Shown here: positions 44,308 through 53,500 of the stretch, in pieces
How positions within the stretch are numbered: the stretch's first letter is position 1
Layout: every line of letters starts with the position of its first letter
Assembly (NCBI GenBank): GCA_039029535.1
Contig: JBCCFW010000001.1
Span: 1 to 64,000, forward strand
Length of the DNA: 64,000 bases
Direction of reading: 5' to 3'
Origin: JBCCFW01 sp039029535
Lineage (GTDB): Bacteria > Acidobacteriota > JBCCFW01
Program-made: the position numbers and the translations under genes
Notes under the pieces: generated by a model
Told to the model about the DNA's origin: nothing
The model's input: only the letters and a program-made list of their open reading frames with translations
Database searches by the model: none

Positions 44308-45621
44308 GTGAGCAAGACAGCCACCGCCCAGGATTACAAGGTTGCCGACATCAACCTCGCCGACTTCGGTCGGAAGGAGATCGCCATCGCCGAGACGGAG
44401 ATGCCCGGTCTCATGTCTCTCCGTGAGGAGTACGGCTCGCAGAAGCCGCTCGCTGGTGCGCGCATCGCCGGCTCGCTCCACATGACCATCCAGACCGCGG
44501 TGCTCATCGAGACCCTGGTCGAGCTCGGTGCCGAGGTGCGCTGGGCCTCCTGCAACATCTTCTCCACCCAGGATCACGCGGCCGCGGCCATCGCCGCCGG
44601 CGGCACGGCCGTCTTCGCCTGGAAGGGCGAGACCGAGGAGGAGTACTGGTGGTGCACGGAGCAGACCCTCCGCTGGCCGGACGGCAAGGGGCCCAACCTC
44701 ATCCTCGACGACGGCGGTGACCTGACCTGGCTCGTCCACGAGAAGTTCCCCGAGCTCCTCGAGGACATCAAGGGTCTCTCCGAGGAGACCACCACCGGCG
44801 TGCACCGTCTCTACCAGGAGCACGCGAAGGGCAACCTCAAGCTGCCCTCCTTCAACGTCAACGACTCGGTGACGAAGTCCAAGTTCGACAACCTCTACGG
44901 CTGTCGCGAGTCGCTCCTCGACGGCATCAAGCGCGCGACCGACGTCATGATCGCGGGCAAGGTCGCCGTGGTCGCCGGCTACGGTGACGTCGGCAAGGGC
45001 TGCGTCCAGTCGCTGCGTGGCCAGGGTGCCCGCGTGCTGGTCACCGAGATCGATCCCATCTGCGCGCTGCAGGCCGCGATGGAGGGTCTCGAGGTCACGA
45101 CCATGGAGAAGGCCGCCTCCGTTGGCGACATCTTCATCACGACCACCGGCTGCAAGGACGTCATCACGCGCGCCCACATGGACGCCATGAAGGACCAGGC
45201 CATCGTCTGCAACATCGGCCACTTCGACACCGAGATCGACGTGGCGTCGGTGTTCGAGGACGACAAGAACGTCCGCACGACCATCAAGGACCAGGTCGAC
45301 CAGGTCACCTGGCCCGACGGCAAGACCATCACCATCCTCGCCGAGGGTCGGCTGGTGAACCTCGGTTGCGCCACGGGTCACCCGAGCTTCGTCATGAGCA
45401 ACTCCTTCACCAACCAGGTGATGGCTCAGATCGAGCTCTGGCAGCGCTCCGACGAGTACGAGGTCGGCGTCCACGTCCTCCCGAAGGAGCTCGACGAGAA
45501 GGTCGCCCGCCTGCATCTCAAGAAGATCGGCGTCGAGCTCTCCGTTCTCACTCCGGAGCAGGCCGAGTACATGGGCTTCCCGATCGAGGGTCCGTACAAG
45601 CCGGATCACTACCGGTACTAG
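44308..45621 (+). CDS. ahcY: Adenosylhomocysteinase
   Basis: AhcY hydrolyses S-adenosylhomocysteine to adenosine and homocysteine, relieving product inhibition of methyltransferases. The GTG at 44308 has GGAGGA just upstream. Substrate-binding segments are GSLHMTIQTAVLIETLVELGAEVRWASCNIFSTQDHAAAA, and the NAD-binding Rossmann loop is VAGYGDVGKGC (about residue 224). The C-terminus PIEGPYKPDHYRY matches the family's conserved tail, whose Lys and Tyr contact NAD of the neighbouring subunit. The 437-residue length with the usual insert fits non-archaeal enzymes. Two strong hairpins follow the stop. Confidence 0.97.
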   Translation: MSKTATAQDYKVADINLADFGRKEIAIAETEMPGLMSLREEYGSQKPLAGARIAGSLHMTIQTAVLIETLVELGAEVRWASCNIFSTQDHAAAAIAAGGTAVFAWKGETEEEYWWCTEQTLRWPDGKGPNLILDDGGDLTWLVHEKFPELLEDIKGLSEETTTGVHRLYQEHAKGNLKLPSFNVNDSVTKSKFDNLYGCRESLLDGIKRATDVMIAGKVAVVAGYGDVGKGCVQSLRGQGARVLVTEIDPICALQAAMEGLEVTTMEKAASVGDIFITTTGCKDVITRAHMDAMKDQAIVCNIGHFDTEIDVASVFEDDKNVRTTIKDQVDQVTWPDGKTITILAEGRLVNLGCATGHPSFVMSNSFTNQVMAQIELWQRSDEYEVGVHVLPKELDEKVARLHLKKIGVELSVLTPEQAEYMGFPIEGPYKPDHYRY

Positions 45622-45638
45622 CCCGCCGCGTGAGCACG

Positions 45639-45660
45639 CACCGGGTCGACTGACCCGGTG
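45639..45660 (+). terminator. Hairpin 1 after ahcY
   Basis: CACCGGGTC (45639-45647), GACT, GACCCGGTG (45652-45660): a perfect 9-bp stem 17 nt past the ahcY stop. Confidence 0.65.
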
Positions 45661-45662
45661 AG

Positions 45663-45692
45663 GACCGCCGGTTCCCTCGGGAGCCGGCGGTC
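45663..45692 (+). terminator. Terminator hairpin 2 after ahcY
   Basis: GACCGCCGGTTCCC (45663-45676), TC, GGGAGCCGGCGGTC (45679-45692): 14 pairs with one G-U wobble, followed by TTCGTGTT. With hairpin 1 it forms a tandem terminator. Confidence 0.75.
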
Positions 45693-45725
45693 TTCGTGTT
45701 CGGGAGCGCTCGCAACTCGTCGGCC

Positions 45726-45746
45726 GACCTGACGTAGGCTCAGGTC
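45726..45746. promoter_or_regulatory. Inverted repeat abutting a start codon
   Basis: GACCTGA (45726-45732), 7 nt, TCAGGTC (45740-45746) ends one base before the ATG at 45747 and replaces a normal ribosome site. It may be an operator or an RNA stem that limits initiation. Confidence 0.45.
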
Positions 45747-46553
45747 ATGACACGTCTCTACACCGAGCAGGAGGTGGGAGAGCTCCTGCGCCGGGCGAGC
45801 GAGCTCCAGGGCGAGGCCTCGACCTCGACCGACCGTGGGCTCACCCTGGCTGAGATCGAGACGCTGGCTGCCGAGATGGGCATCGAGATCGGTCAGCTCA
45901 GGCAGGCCGCCTCCGACCTCGAGTCGGCCCGCGACGCCAGCTCCCGATTCGAGCTCCTCGGCGGCCCCTTCCGCATCGACCTCCGCCGCGTGGTCGATGG
46001 AGAGCTGACCGACGAGCGCTGGGAGCAGGCCGTCCTCGAGATCCGCGACGCCACCGGCAAGCACGGACGCGTGGGTGGCTTTGGCAAGACCCGCGAGTGG
46101 GGCTGGTCGTTCGACGCGGGCACCATGACCACGCGGGTCTCGCTCAGCCCTCGAGACGACCGCACCACCATCCGCGTGAGCGCAGGCCATTTCCCGATGG
46201 CGCTGTTCGCCTACCTTGCGACCGTCTTCCTCAGTGGAACGGTGGCGGGCATCGCGCTCGACGGCAGTGGGCTCGCGGCACCAGCCGTCTTCGCGACCTG
46301 GGGAGCCTGCGTGTTCGCGGCCTGCGTGGGCCTGCGAGCGGGCCTGTCACGTTGGTCCCGGCGTCGGCTCGGCAAGATGCGGGAGCTCCTGGACCGAGTG
46401 CAGGAGGTCGTGACGTCCTCGGCGACGGCAGATCATGATGGGCTGGCGACCGGCGACGCGGCCGAGCTCGAGCAGGCCGCCGAGCTGCCCGATCCGAGCT
46501 CGCGCCAGGTCTCGGAGCGACGGCCGACGACACGGCGTCGGGCTCGGAGCTGA
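45747..46553 (+). CDS. Membrane protein of unknown function
   Basis: A 268-residue protein. Residues 1-60 are helical and soluble (YTEQEVGELLRRASELQGEASTSTDRGLTLAEIETLAAEMGIEIGQLRQAASDLE), a layout seen at the N-termini of many uncharacterised membrane proteins with a short Asp/Glu helix-turn repeat. The middle (LRRVVDGELTDERWEQAVLEIRDATGKHGRVGGFGKTREWGWSFD) is beta-rich. Two transmembrane helices follow (MALFAYLATVFLSGTVAGIAL and AVFATWGACVFAACVGLRAGL), then a cytoplasmic polar tail rich in Ala/Asp and ending RRRARS. No enzyme motif is visible. Confidence 0.7.
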   Translation: MTRLYTEQEVGELLRRASELQGEASTSTDRGLTLAEIETLAAEMGIEIGQLRQAASDLESARDASSRFELLGGPFRIDLRRVVDGELTDERWEQAVLEIRDATGKHGRVGGFGKTREWGWSFDAGTMTTRVSLSPRDDRTTIRVSAGHFPMALFAYLATVFLSGTVAGIALDGSGLAAPAVFATWGACVFAACVGLRAGLSRWSRRRLGKMRELLDRVQEVVTSSATADHDGLATGDAAELEQAAELPDPSSRQVSERRPTTRRRARS

Positions 46554-46646
46554 GCGTCTCCCTGTCGTGATCCCCGCCACTCGGTGTTGGGCTCGCTCTG
46601 CCTCCTGAGGCATCCTTGGAATCCGAGGGAGCACGGAGGACTGACC

Positions 46647-47174
46647 ATGAGCGAGGACCTGCAGGCGCCGCTGGCCGAGACCCGCACCGAGAGCGGGCGC
46701 GACCTCCTCTCCCTGAGCCACGAGTCGCCGGTGCTCCTCGTGTTCCTCCGGCACTACGGCTGAACGTTCGCCCGCGAGACGCTCGTCGAGCTGTCCCACC
46801 TCCGTCAGGAGATCGAGGCCCAGGGGGCTCGGCTCGTCGTCGTCCACCTCGGCACGCCGGAGCAGGCGCGCGACTTCTTCGCGAGCTTCGGCCTCACCGG
46901 TAGCGAGCGGATCAGCGATCCCGAAGCACGGCTCTACTCCGCCTTCGGTCTCGGCCGCGCGAGTCTCGGCCAGCTCTTCGGCCTGGGCGTCCTCAAGCGC
47001 AGCCTCGGGGCCTTGTGGCGTCACGGCGTGGGCCGGCCGGTGGGTGACCCCATGCAGGTCCCCGGAGCGTTCCTCCTGCACGAGGGACGCGTGCTGCGCA
47101 GCCATCGACACGAGGACATCGCGCAGCGTCCCGACTACGCGGCGATGGCGCTGCTTCCGGAGATCACCGGCTGA
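46647..47174 (+). CDS. Candidate selenoprotein: SelL-related/peroxiredoxin-like redox protein read through TGA
   Basis: Reading the in-frame TGA at 46761-46763 as selenocysteine gives 175 residues ending at TGA 47172-47174. The flanks are those of the AhpC/TSA_2 (peroxiredoxin-like, SelL-related) thioredoxin-fold family. The sequence around the codon is VLLVFLRHYG-Sec-TFARETLVEL, where homologues have a Cys in the (R)H(F/Y)GCxFC(R)E-type motif. Later come LVVVHLGTPEQARDFF and the family's C-terminal GDPMQVPGAFLLHEG with SHRHEDIAQRPDYAAM. The position of the second motif Cys is Ala42, leaving Sec39 as the only active-site chalcogen. The ATG at 46647 has GGAGG 5-6 nt upstream. The downstream frame is fully intact, which argues against a pseudogene. 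It is probably a cytoplasmic reductase or peroxidase. Confidence 0.85.
46778..46795 (+). promoter_or_regulatory. SECIS-like hairpin downstream of the in-frame TGA
   Basis: GACGCTC (46778-46784), apical loop GTC (46785-46787), GAGC, bulged T (46792), GTC (46793-46795). The loop starts 21 nt after the TGA and its first base is G; bacterial SECIS rules ask for a stem-loop 16-37 nt after UGA with G among the first two loop bases. The bulged U is on the 3' side instead of the 5' side seen in E. coli fdhF. Confidence 0.55.
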
Positions 47175-47233
47175 GGCGACGACTTTCTCGAGCCCGCTGC
47201 ATCCGCTCGGGCACCGAGAGCGAAGACCATCAT

Positions 47234-47248
47234 GAGCCAACGAGGCTC
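47234..47248 (+). terminator. Small hairpin before the fasciclin gene
   Basis: GAGCC, AACGA, GGCTC followed by CCTTCACTTTCTT. It lies 60 nt after the selenoprotein gene and could end its transcript. Confidence 0.35.
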
Positions 47249-47278
47249 CCTTCACTTTCTTCGCCATCGGAGTCGCCC

Positions 47279-48514
47279 ATGCCCCGTCGACGTACTCTCG
47301 TGTCCCTCGCCCTCGCGAGCACTCTCGTCCTCACCGCCGCCACCGCCAGCGCGGGTGGTTGCAGCTCCTCGAAGAACCGACGCATGTCGGCGCGTGCCTC
47401 CCACTCGATGATGACGAGTGGCAAGGACATCGTCGCGACCGCCGCTGCTGCCGGCTCCTTCGAGACCCTGCTCGCCGCTGCCACGACTGCCGGTCTCGTC
47501 GATGCCCTGAAGGCCGACGGACCCATCACCGTCTTCGCGCCCACCGACGACGCCTTCGCCAAGCTGCCGGTCGGCACCGTCGAGTCGCTGCTCCGCCCCG
47601 AGAACCGTGAGCGGCTCACGGCCATCCTCACCTACCACGTCGTGCCCGGACGCGTGCCGGCCTCGGAGGTCGTGGAGGCCGAGCGCGTGGCGACGCTCAA
47701 CGGGCAGCGCCCCGCCGTGACCGTCGCTCGTGGCGACGTTCGCATCGGTCAGGCCAAGGTCGTCAGCACCGACATCGCCGCGAGCAACGGGATCATCCAC
47801 GTCATCGACTCGGTGCTCCTGCCGAGCGAGAACGACGTCGTGACCACCGCGGTCGAAGCCGGGAGCTTCGGCACGCTCGCCGCTGCGCTACAGGCGGCCG
47901 ACCTGGTCGGCGCCCTGCGTGGCGACGGTCCCTTCACGGTCTTTGCGCCGACTGATGCTGCCTTCGCCGACCTCCCCGAGGGGGCTCTCGCCGAGCTGCT
48001 CGAGACGAAGAACGTCGAGAAGCTGCGCGAGATCTTGACCTTCCACGTCGTGCCCGGACGGATCTACTCGGACGACATCCTTGCCGGCGCCGAGCTGGAC
48101 ACCTTGCAAGGTCGCAGCCTGAAGGCCGAGCTTCGCGGTGGCGCCGTGCGCATCGGCGACGCGAAGGTGGTGACCGCCGACCTCGAAACGACCAACGGCG
48201 TCATTCACGTGCTCGACGGCGTGCTCATGCCGGGTGGTGACGACCGCCGGGCGGCGCTCGACCTCATCGAGGGTGCCATCTCGCGCGGTGCTCCGCTCTA
48301 CAACCACGGCCATCCGGGCGCCTGCACGGCAGTGTACGAGACGGCGGCCAGCGCTCTCGTCACGCTCCCCGGCAACGCGCTCTCGAGCGAGGAGCGGTCG
48401 CGCCTGCAGCGCGCCATGCGCGAGTCCCGTCACTCCCACGGTGATCGCAACCGCGCCTGGGTCATGCGCGAGGCCCTCGACGACGTCGCCCGCTCCATCG
48501 CTCGCACGATGTAG
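47279..48514 (+). CDS. Exported protein with two fasciclin (FAS1) domains
   Basis: A 411-residue exported protein. The signal region (MPRRRTLVSLALASTLVLTAATASAGGCSSS) is followed by two FAS1 domains, about residues 48-180 and 182-315. Each has the H1 block (DGPITVFAPTDDAFAKLP; DGPFTVFAPTDAAFADLP), the YH/FH box (LTYHVVPGR; LTFHVVPGR) and the H2 block (NGIIHVIDSVLLP; NGVIHVLDGVLMP). FAS1 domains mediate adhesion or matrix binding. The C-terminal 95 residues are helical and His-rich (LYNHGHPGACTAVYETAASALV, RESRHSHGDRNRAWVMREALDDVARSI) and may form a metal-binding add-on. A Cys near the signal cleavage site could be lipidated, but the lipobox is not clear. Confidence 0.9.
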   Translation: MPRRRTLVSLALASTLVLTAATASAGGCSSSKNRRMSARASHSMMTSGKDIVATAAAAGSFETLLAAATTAGLVDALKADGPITVFAPTDDAFAKLPVGTVESLLRPENRERLTAILTYHVVPGRVPASEVVEAERVATLNGQRPAVTVARGDVRIGQAKVVSTDIAASNGIIHVIDSVLLPSENDVVTTAVEAGSFGTLAAALQAADLVGALRGDGPFTVFAPTDAAFADLPEGALAELLETKNVEKLREILTFHVVPGRIYSDDILAGAELDTLQGRSLKAELRGGAVRIGDAKVVTADLETTNGVIHVLDGVLMPGGDDRRAALDLIEGAISRGAPLYNHGHPGACTAVYETAASALVTLPGNALSSEERSRLQRAMRESRHSHGDRNRAWVMREALDDVARSIARTM

Positions 48515-48540
48515 TCATCACCGCGCCGGGCCGAGGACGA

Positions 48541-50319
48541 TCACGGACAGCAGCCTGCTCCGTTCAGGATGGCCGTTCGGATGTCCTCGGCCCGGGCGAT
48601 GAGCTCGTCGGCCGACAGCTCGAAGAGCGTGAAGACCCGCATGCTGTCGACGAGTCGCACGAAGAGGCTCAGGTACCAGAGGGCCTCGTCGAAGGAGCAG
48701 AGCGAGGCGGCCTCGCGCGCGGACCTCAGGTAGCTGACCAGACGCGTCTCGAGCCGCTCGCTCAGCTCCAACGACTCGACCTCGACGATGAGCGACTCGA
48801 TGCGCGCGACGAGGTCGTCGGTCACGACCACGCGCACTCGGGACTGACACTCGTCCGTGCCACCGCTCTCGTCTTCCACGGTGAGAGTCACGACCGTGAC
48901 GCCACGAGTGGAGCAGTCGAGGAGGGCTGGCGACACGGAGCGGGAGAGGCATCCCCCGGACGGATCCTCCGAGCCGGCATCGACGTCGAGGGGATCGAGG
49001 GCTCGTGTCTCGTCGCTGGACAGGACGATCGTGACGTCCTGACAGCGCGCGATGGGGCCCGACTCGTCCTCGTCACTGCAACCGGGCTCCCAGCGCAGGC
49101 AGGGGAGGCCCGGCGATCGCTCTGAACCGGGGAAGTTCCAGACCCCGACGTAGTCCCACTCACGCATCGGAGGGTTGCCGATGTCGAGATAGTGCGCGAG
49201 CGACGTGACCCGCTCACAGCTCGTCACCGGTGAGCCCACGCAGTCGACGGCATCGTCGTCGCAGTGGTCGAGGAACGAGGACGACGCGACGTCCAGCTCC
49301 GGGTCGGGGAAGCCGCCGGCGGCACCCAACACGCCGCCGGCCGTCGGGCCGTGAACCTGCCCCGTGGCGAACGAGTCGACGATCGTCACCGGACGACTCC
49401 GGGTGCCCGAGCCCGCACCGACCAGGCCGCCGCCGTGGACACCGCCGCGAGTGCTGCCGGTCGCGTAGCTGCGTTCGACGCGACTGAACGAGGCGGCGCC
49501 GATCAACCCACCCGCCGAGCCTTCCGCCGAGCGCACCACCGCCGTGCTGTACGAGTCGACCACGGTGCAGTCGTACTGACGGCCGGCGAGCCCGCCCGCG
49601 CTCCCGGTGGCTTCGACGCGTCCGCTCGTGAGGCAACGCTGAAGCAGCGTGCGGTACTGGAACTGGTCGTTGACGGTCCCCGTCAGGATGCCGACCTGGT
49701 TGTCGCCGATGACCGTCGCGTCGACGACGCCGAGATCGACCACGGTCGCGTGGAACAGGTGGGAGAACAGGCCGACTCCGGTCTCCTCCGGTCGTTGGAT
49801 GAACAATCCGCTGACGAAGTGACCGGCGCCGTCGAGGGAGCCGCGGAAGGCCGTGCCGGTCGAGTCACCGAGATCGGAGTAAGGCGAGCCGATGGGGGCG
49901 AAGCCGGCGCCGTCGTTCCAGTGGAGCGTCGCCGAGCAGTCGATGTCGGCGACGAGCACGTAGTGCGCGGTGAGGTCGTCGGCCAGGGCCTGAAGCTGCT
50001 CGCAGTCGGCGACCTGGTAGGGATCCGCCGGCGTGCCGTCACCGCCGCCGAAGAGGTGGAGCTCGTCGGCGAGCGGGCGGCCCGGCCGGGTCGGTGCCTC
50101 GGACCAAGAGAACGAGGTCCAGGCCGGTCGATCGGTCGCGAGCCAGCGAAGGTCCTCCGGCGCGCAGGAGCGCTCGGGGTCGACGGCAGCGCTCTCGACT
50201 CGGAGCTTCGGGCTCGAGCCCAACGAGAGCAGGGCGAGGGCGAGGACGCCGGTCGAGAGTGGTGAGGAGAGACACTGGAGGAGTGTCCGGGCCATCGGAA
50301 GCTGCTGGTGCGTCGACAT
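48541..50319 (-). CDS. GLUG-type secreted surface protein with helical C-terminus (paralogue 1)
   Basis: A 592-residue exported protein with a hydrophobic leader (LSTGVLALALLSLGSS). The block GDGTPADPYQVADCEQLQALADDLTAHYVLVADIDCS, then IGSPYSDLGDSTGTAFRGSLDGAGHFVSGLFIQRP, is a filamentous-haemagglutinin-like GLUG region. Glycine-rich repeats (SAGGLAGRQYD, SAGGLIGAASF, GGLVGAGSG, GGVLGAAGGF) follow. A HYR-like beta-domain (CQDVTIVLSSDETRALDPLDVDAGSEDPSGG) and about 110 helical residues close it. It is 60-70% alike by eye over the GLUG part to the 53952-55952 protein; their C-termini differ. Divergent from the kinase gene. Confidence 0.8.
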   Translation of the reverse strand: MSTHQQLPMARTLLQCLSSPLSTGVLALALLSLGSSPKLRVESAAVDPERSCAPEDLRWLATDRPAWTSFSWSEAPTRPGRPLADELHLFGGGDGTPADPYQVADCEQLQALADDLTAHYVLVADIDCSATLHWNDGAGFAPIGSPYSDLGDSTGTAFRGSLDGAGHFVSGLFIQRPEETGVGLFSHLFHATVVDLGVVDATVIGDNQVGILTGTVNDQFQYRTLLQRCLTSGRVEATGSAGGLAGRQYDCTVVDSYSTAVVRSAEGSAGGLIGAASFSRVERSYATGSTRGGVHGGGLVGAGSGTRSRPVTIVDSFATGQVHGPTAGGVLGAAGGFPDPELDVASSSFLDHCDDDAVDCVGSPVTSCERVTSLAHYLDIGNPPMREWDYVGVWNFPGSERSPGLPCLRWEPGCSDEDESGPIARCQDVTIVLSSDETRALDPLDVDAGSEDPSGGCLSRSVSPALLDCSTRGVTVVTLTVEDESGGTDECQSRVRVVVTDDLVARIESLIVEVESLELSERLETRLVSYLRSAREAASLCSFDEALWYLSLFVRLVDSMRVFTLFELSADELIARAEDIRTAILNGAGCCP

Positions 50320-50577
50320 CGGTCGTCCTGTCGGGGAGACGCCTGGCGGAGGGCCGTGGGCGTCGATCTCGGGGTGTCGAAACGGCCCCTCGGATCAGGA
50401 CGCGAGGGTTGGGCCGGGACCGGATCACCAAAATTTCGGCGGCTCCGGCGACCGCGATCGGCGGTCAGCGGAGGGTCTTGACGGGACGCTCGCCGAGGCG
50501 GACTCTCGAAAGGGCAGGGCTCGAGTCGGTCGCCCGCACGGCCCGCCGGAGCGCTGCCCGCGCATGGAGAGAGCCGC
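50320..50577. promoter_or_regulatory. Divergent promoter region of GLUG protein and kinase genes
   Basis: 258 bp between divergent starts. An AT-rich CCAAAATTTCGG (about 50428-50440) stands out, and a TTGACG at 50477-50482 could be a -35 for the kinase gene. No inverted repeat of note. Confidence 0.35.
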
Positions 50578-53500
50578 TTGACCCCCGAGCGATTCCGAAC
50601 CCTCAGCGAGGTCGTCGAGCAGGCCTTGCTCCTCCCGGAACCGGAGCGCGAGCGCTTCGTCGAGGAGTCCTGCGCAGGTGATCAGGAGCTCGTCGAGCAG
50701 GTTCAGGAGCTCCTGCTGCTCGACGACGGTCGGGCCGAGGAGGACGCGCTGCTTCCGGCCGATCTCCGATCCTGGGGGCTGGACGTTCTCGCGGGTGCGG
50801 GGACCGAAGACTCGCTCCCTGGAAGGCTCGGGCGCTACGTCCTCGACGAGCAGCTCGGCCGGGGTGCCTTCGGCGTCGTTCATCGTGCGCGAGACGAGCA
50901 CCTGTCGAGAGACGTCGCGCTCAAGATCCTCGGTCAGGGGTTGGTCGAAGGAGAGGGGCGGCAGCGCCGCTTCGTGCAGGAGGCGGAGATCCTCGCGAGC
51001 CTCACGCATCCCCACGTCGCGACGATCCACGACATCGGTCATGACGCCGAGAGCGGGCGCACCTACCTGGCCATGCAGGAGGTGAAGGGGCGGACTCTGC
51101 GCGACGAGCTGGATGAACGAGCGCCACTCTCGGTGGAGGAGACCTGCGTGCTGGCCAGCCAGCTCGCCGACGCGCTGGCGGTCGCTCACGAGCGTGAGGT
51201 CATCCACTGCGATCTCAAGCCCGAGAACCTCATGGTCTCGCAGGACGGGCGCGGCCGACCCTGGCTCACCGTCCTCGACTTCGGCCTGGCCCGCATCCTC
51301 GACGTCGACGAGACGACGCCACGCGGAGGCACGCCGTCGTACATGGCTCCGGAGCAGTGGCGGCCGGAGGTGACGGTCGATCACCGCTGCGACCTGTGGT
51401 CGTTCGGCGTGCTGCTCTTCGAGTGCCTCTCGGGGGCCCGTCCCTTCGTCGGGGAAGGTGCTGCCTTGCGAACGGCGATCGAAGAGAGCGAGCCCGACTG
51501 GACGCTGCTGCCCGAAGACTTGCCCTCGTCGCTCGACCAGGTAATCCGGCGTTGCTTGGCGAAGAAACCGGACCGACGGCCGGGCTCCTTCGCCGAGTTG
51601 GCGCCCGTCTTCGAAGATGATCCCGTTCACGAGGAAGTCGAACGACGCCGCCGAACACGGCTCCGGCGGGGAGTCCTGCTGGGCACGGCCGGACTCGTTC
51701 TCCTCGCGATCGGGATGGCGTGGTCGACCGTCACGACCCGGGAAGACGTGGCTCGGAGTCACTGGCAGGCAGACGAAGCCGAGCGCGAGGCACGCTTGCA
51801 GCGCTTGCTCGGAGCCTCGGAGAAGGTGCGCTCCGAGGACGCGATGCTGGCGGCCTTGCTCGCCCGTGAGGCGGCTCGCATCGAGAACGGTCCCGAGGCG
51901 CGAGAGCAGGTGGCTCAGGCCCTCGCCATGTTGCCGACCACGCCCTACCGGGCCCTGGAGGGCCACGTGGGCCACGTCCGCCAGGGCGCCTGGCATCCGA
52001 GCAGTGATCGTCTGATCACGGCGGCACGAGACGGCGCGCGGATCTGGTCACGCGACGGGGGCGCGTCGAGGTCGTTGGCCAAGAGCGGCGGCGAAGTCTT
52101 CTTCGCCGGCTGGGACCGGTCAGGCCAACGATTGGTGACGACCTCGCAGGATGGTCAGGCGCGGCTGTGGACGACCGAGGGTGAGCTGGTCCGGGTCTTC
52201 GAGGGGCAGCACTCGCGTCGGATCCATCATGGCGCGTTCGACCCGGAGGGCGAGCGCTTCGTCGGGGTCTCCTACGACAGCACGGGCAGCCTGTGGGACG
52301 TGGAGAGCGGTCGACGACTCCGCCTGCTCGAGGGACACGTCGGGCGCGTCTTCACCTGCGAGTGGAGCCCCGACGGTCGGCGTCTCGTCACCGCCGGTGA
52401 TGACGCGGCCCGGCTCTGGGATCGCCACGGCAGCTTCCTGACGACGCTCCCGCACGAAGGCGCCCATGTCCTCGTGGCTCGCTGGAGCCCGGACGGTGAG
52501 CGTCTCGTCACCGCCGGGGTCGACGGCACGGCACGGATCTGGGACCTGGAAGGACGCGAGCTGCACGTCCTGGACGAGCACGGCGAGAACGTGACCTGGG
52601 CCGACTGGCACCCGAGCGGAGACCGCCTGGCAACCTCGTCGGAAGATCACGACGTTCGCACCTGGAGTCGAGAGGGCGAGGAGCTTCTCCGGCTGCAAGG
52701 ACACGACGACGCCGTCTGGCACGTGAGCTGGCATCCCGACGGGACGCTGCTGGCGAGCTTCGGCAACGACGGCACGGCTCGGGTGTGGGATGACACGGGG
52801 GGCGGCGTCGCCGTCCTCCCCGGTCATCGGGGCTGGGTGAGCGGCAGTGACTGGAGCCCGGACGGGGAGTCGCTGCTCACCGTGTCGTGGGACGGCACCG
52901 CCCGGATCTGGTCGGAGGTGGAGGGCAGCTCCTCGAGCCGGATGGGGATGCCCTGGACGCCTTATCACGCGCAATGGAGCCGAGATGGGGAGCGGGTGCT
53001 CGCCTGGCCGCAGTGGGTCGGCGAGGCGCATCTTCACGACCTGAGCGATGGCCGACCGACGATCGTGCGACACGAGGGCTTGCTCGGAGCCGCCCTGCAT
53101 CCGCGAGAGCCGACGTTCATGACCGTGTCGGCCGAGGGAGGCGCGACGGTCTGGGACTTCGCGGGTCGGCAGCGGCGAACTCTCCCGAAGGTCGAGCCGA
53201 TGACCTCCGTTTCGTGGAGCCCGAGCGGTCGGCTCGTCGCCATTCGAACACGGGGGCAGGCCATCGTGCTGTGGAGCGACGAAGGGGAGCGACTCGACGA
53301 GATCGCGGGCGAGGAGCTGCACGGCTTCCTCACCTGGTCGCCCGAGGAGTCCTACCTGGCCTGCCTCGATGGTCGCGGTGCGTTGGTGTGGTCACTGGAG
53401 GACCGTCGGGTCTTCCGTCTCGAAGGTCACTCGGGTCGGATGATCCGCGTCGCCTTCGCCTCGGAAGCAGGGCTGGCCGCGACGGGGTCCTTCGACGAGA

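Noticed and set aside
46761..46763. TGA as a nonsense mutation in a pseudogene
   Set aside because: It lies exactly at the catalytic position, no other lesion exists in the frame, and a SECIS-like stem follows; a pseudogene is less likely but not excluded.
46616..46903. A short plus-strand frame covering the selenoprotein region in another phase
   Set aside because: It has no family motif and ends early, whereas the frame with the TGA codon carries conserved blocks on both sides.
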